64,000 nucleotides of DNA from NCBI GenBank assembly GCA_030549495.1, contig JAUIRK010000099.1, forward strand, positions 558,001 through 622,000, given 5' to 3'. A program made the translations under genes and the position numbers. Position 1 is the stretch's first letter. Each line of letters begins with the position of its first letter. This stretch comes from Nectonema munidae. Taxonomy: Eukaryota > Nematomorpha > Nectonematoida > Nectonematidae. The notes beneath the pieces are model-generated. The model saw only the letters and a list, made by a program, of their open reading frames with translations, was not told the origin of the DNA and made no database searches. This document shows positions 54,885 to 64,000 of this stretch, piece by piece.

Positions 54885-57110
54885 TATGGATAAGTTCTTG
54901 CGTCCCGAAAGGCTAGACACAGATCCTAATTCTGCAAATGCTGCTGATCAGTGGAAACACTGATATTCTACCTTTAAAAATTGTTTCTCCAATTTCTTTA
55001 CATGAGCCTAATAAACTTGCAGTATTTATTAACTATCTTTCTGCCACCGTCTACAAATGCATTGAGAACATACAAGAATATAGAGAGGCCATCTCCAAGC
55101 AGCCTCTACATAAAGAAGAAGAACCAAGTATTTGCTGGGCACATGCAAGCAACAACCAGGCAAAAGTGTAGATGTTTTCTTGCAACAACTTCCAAAATTA
55201 AGCCTGGAATGCGCATATACCTGTGTATCGGCTGAACAAACAATACAGAGATGAACAAATAGGGGATGCACTCATTACCGGCCTTGCTTCAAAGGCAATC
55301 CGTCTATGTTCAAGCTCGTGACCTAGAACTAGCTCAAAGTAACTTCAATGCTTACCTTGCAACATGTGCAAGTTCTGTTACTGCTTCTGCCAAATCAAAT
55401 CCGTCAAACTTCGATTCAGTCTACGTTCTCGTTATTTTTGTGGCAATACACTTCATCTCAGAGTTACTTGTCCTGCTAAAAACGTCAAGTGGTAGAAATG
55501 CAATAAAATGGGGCAATTTCTCTGAATAAAGTGTGTAGATCTTCATGTGTCTCTATTAATGACGATGTGTCTACTAAAGATATGGCTACATGTACTAAGT
55601 TTAACTCAAAGATCTTTATTGATGACAAGGTGGGCCAAATCGAAGGGAAATGTCTTATGGATACTAGATCTACTAAAAGCTTTGTTTCTTCAAAATTTTA
55701 AAAAAAAACTAACTTAAAGATTTTCCTTTTCGTGGAGTAGTAAGGATGGCTTCGCCAAATTATACTGCACCAATTTTAAGTTATTGCATCGAAAAAATAT
55801 TATTTAAGGGGAATAAGTACCATAACATATGCTTAAAAGACATGTAGTAGTAGGCGTAGTACTTAGAGAAGATTTTATAAGTGCACATGAATTTATTAAG
55901 TTTAACCTAGGAGGGAAACGTCCGAGTATTCAACTATGCTCCCTCTCAGAATTTGAGGAGCATTTTTGTCCAGTCCACATTTTTATTTCGTTATCTAGTT
56001 AAAGATTGTTATCGCAACTAAACCTAACCAATATAGCGCAGATGAGATGGCATATTTTATTGAAAAAGAGATGAAAAGATTAGCAAAGAAGAGCATAAGA
56101 GTGAAGAGCATAAATCTCGTATGGTCGTAGATTACAGCAAAACAAGGTTTACACAATTGGATGCGGACCTGTTACCTAAAATCGAAAGCATTGTGAATGA
56201 TGTTGCGCGCTATAAGATTTTCACCATCTTAAATATGTATACGTGCAAGTAAGACTATGGACAACGATAAAGCTTATACAGTATTTCAGTGGAAACAAAA
56301 ACTATACCAATTTACCTGCTTTCATTGTATAAATACAATGATACCAACTGCCAATCTAGAAGGGGTATTGCGTACTTAGACAATATAACAATCACTGATC
56401 ACGACCTTGCTGACCATAACAAAAATCTTGAGTCCATTATGAATGCAGCTAGGTTTAGAGTTAGGTATTAAAAGTATAACTTTAAATCAAGCAAATTCTC
56501 AAATCACTAAAAACAAAAACGTTACAAAGTTAGTCATAATTTAGTACAACATGACACACGTCGAGTTAAACCAGTCTTAGTAATGTGATCACATGAATCT
56601 ATAAAAGCTTACGAGTTGTAGGACTTGTGCATACTACGCCCGCGGCATCCCTCATTATTCAGATTATATCAGACCAATTCACGCAAAATCTTTACCTTTA
56701 AATGAGGAGAAAATAGAGCGTTCCAAAGATCTAAAGGCGTACTCAGTAATGGAACGCAAAATATCCTTGGTAGTTGATACAGATGCTAGTAATTTCCTCA
56801 TAGCGGCTTCGCTCAATGAAAAATAGCAACCAATCGCTTTTCATGCCAGAACCCTGTGCAAGGAGAAGAAAGCCCACTCTTCCTTGAAAAAGGAAGCATC
56901 GGCGATTATAGAAGCTTTAAGAAAATGGAAGCACTATCTATTAGGACGCCATTTTACGTTAGTCACTAACCAGCAACACTATCGTACATGTTTAATAAAC
57001 ATTAGCGAAAAATAAAAATGACAAGTTTTTAATGTAGAGAATAGAACTGGCTTCTTATGACTATGTGAGATATCGAAAAGGGAGCCTTAATCATGATCAC
57101 TCATAGCTAC
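54885..57110 (+). mobile_element. broken Ty3/gypsy-type retrotransposon fossil
   Basis: Gag-like, protease-like, reverse-transcriptase-like and RNase H-like stretches can be recognised in the usual order on the plus strand. The order and motif style point to the Ty3/gypsy group. It is shorter than an intact element and heavily broken, with many disruptions, so it appears old. I found no flanking long terminal repeats, so the limits are approximate. Confidence 0.72.
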
Positions 57111-58869
57111 AATAGATAGTCCTAAGTTTTATAACCACAGCCAGCTTTGTCATATGGGAATAATCAGAATAGTACATTTCGTTCGTAATAAAAATCTACC
57201 ATTTTAAAATTCTAGAAGTAAAGGAAATGACAAATAATTATAAAATATGCTTGAAGAGGGGGTAGTGTTTAGGCCCTTACTGAGAAAATTTCTGCCTCAC
57301 ACACCTGAGAAAAAATATTTTACATTCTTGTAAAAAATATTTGGATCCCGTAGGTTCATCTGGTTATGACACTTACCATAGCAAAAATCCATTTATATCT
57401 ATTTGTGAATAAGTCTGTTCTTTTAAAGTGAAAATCTATTGGGTGAAAAAAGTGTTGGTGAACAAAAAAATACGCTATTCTATCAAAAAATATGAAATTT
57501 TTTATTTGGTAGAGAACCTTATGTCATAATATTAATGAAGAAAAGATTCAAGTATTTTAACGAAACAATAACTTTTCTTATTTCATTTTTAAATTTAGTT
57601 TTGAGTATAGATATAAGGAAAAAAGATATAAGACAGAGAATCTGTTGCCTTAAAAGATTTTTAGTTTATTGGCGATATTGAAAGAACATTTACGAGTATA
57701 GGTTGTACAGAATTTTGATATGAGTTGAAAATATTATCGCGATCAGATCTCTAATTCGACTTAAAAACTTTAAAACTACTTATAAAAATTATAACTTTAA
57801 AAATTATAGTAACATTTTTACATTGCACAAAGTAAGAATTATAATATTATAATAAAAATAAAAATAATCTCCTAATTTCATAAGTCTTTAGTTTTTCAAA
57901 AATAATCGAGAAGATAATTTTTAAAAAAAATAAAAAAAATTAGATTTTCTTGTTGGTACTTTGGCGTCACATTCAGAAATTTCTGGTTCAACTCCCATTT
58001 GGGGTAAATTATTCATATAAAAGGACACTTGTAAGTAAATTTTAATGGGTAACAGTTTTGATTATATTATAGTTACAGGCATATCTATAAGAGGGTAGAA
58101 GGGGCTGAGTCCATTAAAATCAGTTTTCCCTCACATCTCTGTATTTAGGGTTAGGCGACGAACCGGGTTAGTTTGTGGTAAAGTTTACTACTGAATATTT
58201 CAGTTTGATTTTACTTTTTACACCTAATCCCAAACTCTTGTGCTATTGCTGACTTTGATTTTTCATTGAAGAAGACAAAAAAAGAGTTAAAAGGTAAGTA
58301 GCATAAAATATCTATAGTTACAGCATACCACCTTGCAGCAAGAGTTTATTATCTCTTTGTTTTTATGGTGCAATGTGGTATGATGTATGACTATTATTTC
58401 ATTGCAGTTGTTATTTTTTTCCTAAAACCAAAGAATATACAAAAAAAGGATAACAATGAATTGAAATATAAATCTTTACCTAAGTAGGCGTATTGAGTTT
58501 TTTGAAAAAAAATTTAAGAATAATTTTTCATATAAGGGTATTTTCTATTTTGCAGAGTAAAATATGCAAAATTATAAGCGAGGTTTCTTTTTAAACGAGT
58601 TGGTAATAAAATATGTAAATTGTGTGTAATTTTTGTGTACGGGACAGGGGATAAACAAAAGATGCATTATTTTGAAGTGTTCTTTATAAGCGAGTTCGTA
58701 ATAACGCGATTTTACTGTATATATTTTTCTTCACATTCTTCAAATAAGAAAAAACATAACGAACTTAATATTTTTAGAACAAAAATTGAATACAAACTCT
58801 TTAAATTTTCATGGTATAATTTTAGATAAAAAACTTTTAAGAAGGGCTCATCTTCAAAATGTCCTATAA
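57111..58869. other. AT-rich DNA without a recognised gene
   Basis: No coding signal was seen. A weak tRNA-like B box (GGTTCAACTCCC) near 57980 may be a SINE trace. Confidence 0.4.
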
Positions 58870-59640
58870 AAGTTGAATTGTAGTTTGTCAATGTTTCGTA
58901 GCATGAATTTTTTGCCTGTTAAAACAAAGATAATACTTTACAAATCTATTGTCGAAAATACTTTGTCTTTTTTGTTAACTAACTGGAGTCATATTGACCT
59001 TTTCAGTATCTCATCACTTCAAAAAAAAATTGTGTGATCAATTTTTAACTTAAAGTTCATTGCACACACTAATGAAAAGTTTGTAGAGATGAATTGTTTG
59101 CGAGCTGAAGAGTTATATAAAATGAAGTTACTAGGATTTGCTTTCAAGTTTTTGTAAGGCCTCGTAAACTTAAATATAGAAGATTTATTTGTTTTTCCCA
59201 ATAATACCTATAACCTGAGAAATTCATTTAAATTGAAGATAAATAGAACGAGTAGTAAAAAATGCAAACAAGGAATCTATTATACAATTCCTTTATTAGG
59301 GAATAATTTTACTGATATTTTTGAAAAGTATACTGATAGCTTATCGATCCGAAAATTATTGAAAAAAATAAAAGACACCATTTTTGAGGAAAGATACACC
59401 TCTTGATGATAGATGTTATGTTTGTTCATTATGATGTATTTTCTTTATATAAATGATGTTACTCTTTTATTTTTTTATTATTTTCTCTATACTTTAATTG
59501 TGTAATATTTGTAATTATATGATAATGTATATAATTTTTTTAATCTTAATTTTTATTTTTATAAGTTACACTGTCAGCGGCTTTAATTAGCCTTTTGTGT
59601 GCACGTTTACATATATCAATAAACTTTCTTCTCCTTCTTA
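58870..59640 (+). mobile_element. LINE relic, end of reverse-transcriptase ORF and 3' UTR
   Basis: The plus strand encodes MNFLPVKTKIILYKSIVEN, then LLTNWSHID, RAEELYKMKLLGFAFKFL, NTYNLRNS and a last KLLKKIKD block ending at a double stop near 59405-59412. This is the same arrangement as at 1395-2095. The 3' UTR carries the CGGCTTTAATTAG block (59577) shared with 2575 and ends after an AATAAA near 59618. It abuts, and may have truncated, the piggyBac relic to its right. Confidence 0.78.
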
Positions 59641-59644
59641 AATT

Positions 59645-61705
59645 TCCAACAACAAAAAAAACAAATGTTTGGGGCATTTATCAAAAGTTTAAACTATCAT
59701 TTTTTACATTTGATAGAAACCTCCAATCAATACGACTTCTATCCAAAATACCCACCCCACCCATGCATAAGTTGTACGACTTGACCAAGTTTGGTCTTTT
59801 ACCGCTTGCCTTTTCCCTTGAATTTATTCTTCTGTTGACAAAATTTATTAGATATGCGCTTTCAAAATTACTGGAAATAATGACATTAGAATTATCTTTC
59901 AATACTATGATTTCTAATTCTTTGTTATTATATGGGTCAAAATAACCTTTTGATACTCTCGAAGTTTATTAGAGAATAATATTTCAATCTATTTTCCTCA
60001 TAGTTGCCGTAACTCTAAATCAATATTTTTTTAAGATCCCTTAAAACTTGAAAAGAAGAAAAAAATTGTTAAAATACAATTTGAATTTTTAATTATTTTG
60101 ATACAATCTTTAATAACTTTTGTACCCGGATTTTTCATTATCAGTTTTACCTTGATATATAGAGACAAAAAGGAACTCCAGATTTTCTTACTTTTATAAA
60201 TTATTTGCTGCTGTGTCTACCAAAATATGGAATCATTGATACATCTGTAGAAAGACACTCTTTAAAAACACCGAAGCTCGTCAGTTTTTCATTGAGTAAA
60301 TATAACTTTTCCACTTTTGCCACCTTTCTACTTGAAAGGTTAGAATTGAATGCGACGTGAAGAAAATATTTAATTTCTAAGAATCTTCGACAGCTCATTC
60401 AAATTCATTCAGTTACAGCTTCGCAGATAAGATCTGGAGATTTTCACCAAAAAACTTTTTTGGAACTTCTTATATTATAGCTAGATAAAAAAATTATTCC
60501 TAAAAATTTTAGCAGTTTTTGATATTGTAAGGTAAAAGCTGCATGGTTTTTGACATTTTTTGCATATACAGTAAAAGTTCGTTATCTCGAACCCGATGGG
60601 ACCTATTGAAGTATTTCGAGTTATCGGACTTCGAGTTAACAAATTTTTACTTTTTGAAATTTACTTTTACTATGTTAAACTAAATACAAACTTTAAAATG
60701 ATTAAAATATATATTTAAACAAACATTAAAAACTTTATAAACAGATAAAAATTTATTTAAATAAAAGAAGTGATTCTGATACAAGATTATTCAGTTAGAA
60801 CATAAAAAATCAACCATTGTTTTTTGTTTTCTATTGTGTCATATAAGCTCACCCAATTCAATTTGCACATGCGTACTTAATTAATTAACACAAACAACTC
60901 GTGAAAATCTACGTTTTAATTTCATTCACATGCACGATTTCCGTTACACTAAACAAAGGCAACAGTTTGTTGTTCTAGGATTAAAAACAGGTGTTAATTA
61001 ACTCAGAAAGTTTTTTAAAGTCAAACTTTGAGTTAAACAATATAATTATCTGCAATGTGTAAGGCTATGGCTACAAAATTGACTTTGATTTAACCGAAAA
61101 TTTGAGTAAACTGACTTCGAGTTATATGGATAATTTAACATGCAAATTATAAGGAAACTGCCGGCAACTCGTAAAAACGTAAAGTTTCGTAAAAACTTCG
61201 AGTTAAGTATATATTAGAGTTATCCGAATTCGATATAACGAGCTTTTACTGTAATAATATTTGATTAAAAATAAAAGCAAATAAATCTTCAAAAAAACGT
61301 GAAAGATTTGGCATTCATTTTAAAAATTCAAATCTGAACATTTTTCGATAATTTTCTGATAATGGTTACTCTTTTCTGTTGGCATAAATTGATAAAGACT
61401 TTCTTTTTTCCAACTATTATTTTTTTATCTATAAATATCTTCATTGCTTTCTGAAATATTACCATTTTCATAAAACACATCAACTTCACCACAAATTTCT
61501 TCGAGAATGCCTTAATTTTTAAAATTACATCTTCATCATCGCTAATGTTTTTATTATTATTTAGTGGCCCAGTGAGTATTACATCAATTTTTTTTTGATT
61601 TAAAAATTTCAATTTGATTAAATGCATCTTGTAGAAACAAAAAAATTTCATCCCAAGAAAAAATTGCTTATAACTTGAAGTGTTATATCGCATGCATAAC
61701 AACAT
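59645..61705 (-). pseudogene. piggyBac transposase relic, interrupted by a pogo/Tigger-like element
   Basis: Reading down the minus strand: an acidic amino end with GPLNNNKNISDDEDV near 61560 (ORF 61705-61328); then, beyond the insert at 60569-61251, FLGIIFLSSYNIR near 60490; MSCRRFLEIKYFLHVAFN, LNEKLTSFGVF, STDVSMIPYFGRHSSK (ORF 60398-60201); and KRPNLVKSYNLCMGGVGILDRS (ORF 59902-59681). These blocks match piggyBac transposases in order. Frame breaks, and loss of the segment with later catalytic residues between about 60180 and 59900, make it inactive. The carboxyl end stops where the LINE begins. Confidence 0.87.
60569..61251. mobile_element. non-autonomous pogo/Tigger-like DNA transposon (683 bp) with TA duplications
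   Basis: It begins CAGTAAAAGTTCGTTATCTC and ends with its inverted match CGATATAACGAGCTTTTACTG. TA flanks both sides (60567-60568, 61252-61253). Subterminal copies of TTCGAGTTA recur near both ends. Ends of this type and TA target choice are typical of pogo/Tigger relatives. It has no ORF. It lies inside the piggyBac relic, and piggyBac homology resumes directly after its TA. Confidence 0.88.
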
Positions 61706-62289
61706 TTTAGCAAAACTATAAATTTACCTAAATTCATTTTTTGTTAAGATAACGAAGAGCATGTTTTCTTTGATAAAAAAAATAATAAAAAAATTAAAAA
61801 GTTTTTCATTATTATTTTTCCATTTATTTTAAGTTTCATTGTACATCTTATATTTACAAACGAATTTTTCGAACATTTTAAATTGATGTATTTTTTAATT
61901 GTGTTTCATGAAAAAAAATTATTTTGCAAAAAATTTTGTCCCAAAATACAAAAATTATAACTCTAAATTATATAAGAAATTATTTTTTTGTGAAATATAA
62001 AGAATGGCGTTGTTATACTTTTAGTTTTAAAATTTCGTCATTAAAATGTGCTTTGAGGGTAACTCTGAATTTTACCTATGATTCCAAAAGATAGGAATTT
62101 CTTAAAGAGTAAAGATGTAAGTTTTGTAAATCGAATTTCAGAGTTTCATAGAAAACATAAAGTGATATTTTGTGGATAAACTTGTAATGAAATATTCGAA
62201 TGAATTTGTGATAAATTTGTGCTAATTACAAAAGAAGATTATCATAGAAAGAACATTTGTAAGATGACACCTACGTTGCTTGCTTGTAT
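61706..62289. other. AT-rich DNA, no feature seen
   Basis: Very AT-rich; no coding sequence or repeat recognised. Confidence 0.4.
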
Positions 62290-62835
62290 TTGCCTGTCTC
62301 CAATTAATAATAGGGTAAGTTAAGCATTAAAGTTTTATACAAAAGAATATCCCTTTTCACAGGTAATCTCTTTTCCATCTTCTCAACATCCCAAGCAAAC
62401 TAGGCATTCTACTTGTCAAATGGACAATATGGTCACTCCAGTTCATTTGGTTATTTATAATCAAAGTAACCCAGTCATTGAGTCTCTGCAAATGATTATT
62501 TAACAATATTTAAGCTTGACATCTAATTTAAGAAGAATTGGGACAATAATGGAAATATCGCTTGCAGATAACTATAAATAAATATTTTTATTTGAAGCGA
62601 ATATGTCGTTAATCAATATTGAGAATAATAAGGGACCAAAAATGGATCCTTGAGGTACACGCGAAGAAACTAGCATGTTCACGTTTCGGAAATTAGTTAA
62701 AACTATTTCTAGAAGTTAAGTTCAGAAAAGGTCCTATTTTGCAAAGTTTTGGTTTCGTTTGCTGTTAATAAATGTTAGTCTAGTACGGTCTTGTACTTGA
62801 CGGTGCAGCCCGGTTAATGTCCTAATATAAATAAA
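62290..62835 (-). mobile_element. LINE reverse-transcriptase relic
   Basis: The minus strand reads RVPQGSIFGPLLFSILINDI (about 62675-62616), the VPQGSxLGPLLF block of non-LTR reverse transcriptases. Further on are a degraded catalytic box, and NQMNWSDHIVHL followed by GMLRRWKR near 62370. The pieces lie in different frames and the 3' end is missing. Confidence 0.78.
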
Positions 62836-64000
62836 GAGAACCTTAGCACGTTAAATTCGGCTAATTACAAAAAGCATCCTTCTGCTTTTATATATTAAAT
62901 AATATGAAGAGATTTAAAATTTTAAGTCAGAATTCTAGGATTGATAAATCGTTTGAACGGACCGATCATCATTATCGACATAAATTCCTTCTTCAAAAAT
63001 CCCCCTTAATAACACTTCAATGACATATGGACAGAGATTCTTGAAGTAAAAATGCATTTTTATATTCAGAAATAAAAAGGTACATTGTGATTAGAAGTAG
63101 TAATAAGCTCTAGCGAATGTCAAGTTGGTTGATGCTCGCTCAAGCACCGTTATTAGATGCCAGTTCATACCTTACAACAAGAATTTGAAAAATTGCCAAA
63201 GTGTAAACACACAAAATGGGGGTCACAAGATTTCAATGGCGCAAACCGGTCTTTCACAGAGTGCATGGTTAGTGATGGTGATAAAATACAAATATTAGAA
63301 AATAAATGCGTTTAAATAAGCGAATGATAACGTTAATAACGACTTTAGAAGTTGTTAACTTCTAAAAAGAATTTTTTTGAGCTAAAGATGCTCAAACTCA
63401 GACTTGGCATCTAGATATATGCCGGTTGAAAGGTTGAATTTCATCTATAAACAATTATGTGTAGAATTGCATGGTTAATGATGTGCACATATACTGGATC
63501 TAATTCATAATGTATTGAAAGAAACGCGTTTTCATTTTTTAGTTCCTAAAAATCTAAACTAAAAACTAAACGCATTTTTCCGATTTATTGTAAAGTTTGT
63601 AAAGAAATTTGTTCGTAGATGTTACGGTTGTAGTTCGGAGGATTACGTGAAATTTCTAAAGAAAATAGATATCAATTTTTTTTATTTTATATGTACAAAC
63701 TCTTTTTTCCTCAAATCTTGAAAAGTGTTGCGAAAAATAGAGGGATTCGATGAAAAATCAAAATGAGTTGATAAGATCGGTTTTGCTGTGGGAGTGAACT
63801 TCAGTAGGAATTTATTCACTAATCTTACATGTCATAGAAAGGAGATTAAAAAATTTTGCACCAAAGTTACCTCTTTATTTAGTATAAAAACTCATTTTTT
63901 ACCTTCAAGGTATTTTTGACAATAATAATTTTTGACTTTTTTCATTACCATTTTAGCTCTATTTTGAGAGTGTAAAAATTGGACAATGGATACGCCTAAA
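62836..64000. other. AT-rich DNA to the right edge
   Basis: No gene, repeat or RNA feature was recognised. Confidence 0.4.

Overview
The window comes from an AT-rich metazoan nuclear genome, most likely an invertebrate. The evidence is two genes broken up by GT-AG introns, polyadenylation-type signals, and a dense layer of decayed transposons (piggyBac, LINE, SINE, pogo/Tigger-like, Helitron-like, Ty3/gypsy). A GC-rich relic family near 41-42 kb is one I recall mainly from arthropod predicted proteins, which hints at an arthropod. The lineage cannot be fixed from the sequence alone.

Two host genes are well supported. On the + strand, 4365-26955 carries a complete, in-frame nine-exon gene for an IGF2BP/Imp-type mRNA-binding protein (two RRM and four KH domains, about 709 residues). 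Its introns run from 86 bp to 8.6 kb and host most of the repeats in the left half. A 3' UTR with AATAAA follows near 27.55 kb. On the - strand, 43634-36736 carries a complete four-exon gene for a CTR1/SLC31-type copper transporter of about 188 residues. It has a His-rich amino terminus, MxxxM in TM2 and GxxxG in TM3. Its cytosolic loop is unusually rich in Cys and His. The two genes are transcribed towards each other and are separated by about 9 kb of repeats. Nothing links them functionally.

Layout: 1-4.3 kb, piggyBac and LINE relics, one MITE and tRNA-like sequences. 4.4-27.6 kb, the Imp gene with two piggyBac relics, a 246-bp inverted-repeat pair, SINEs and TTAA MITEs in its introns. 27.6-30.4 kb, mostly featureless AT-rich DNA with a decayed coding stretch and a MITE. 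30.4-35.5 kb, a LINE split by about 4.3 kb of inserted repeat-rich DNA that includes a Helitron-like 3' end and a 1-kb 36-bp minisatellite. 36.7-43.65 kb, the CTR1 gene, with a GC-rich protein relic in its first intron. 43.7-54.8 kb, AT-rich DNA with short uncertain ORFs, a MITE, a SINE, a palindrome and a 5'-truncated LINE with target-site duplications. 54.9-57.1 kb, a broken Ty3/gypsy fossil. 58.9-62.8 kb, a nest made of a LINE, a piggyBac relic and a pogo/Tigger-like element inserted in the piggyBac, followed by another LINE fragment.

No new enzymatic system is evident. The most interesting points are the Cys/His-rich loop of the copper transporter, a family of TTAA-flanked MITEs with internal 8-mers at roughly helical spacing, the long inverted repeat in Imp intron 4, the nested transposons near 60-61.7 kb, and the composite insertion in the LINE at 31-35 kb.
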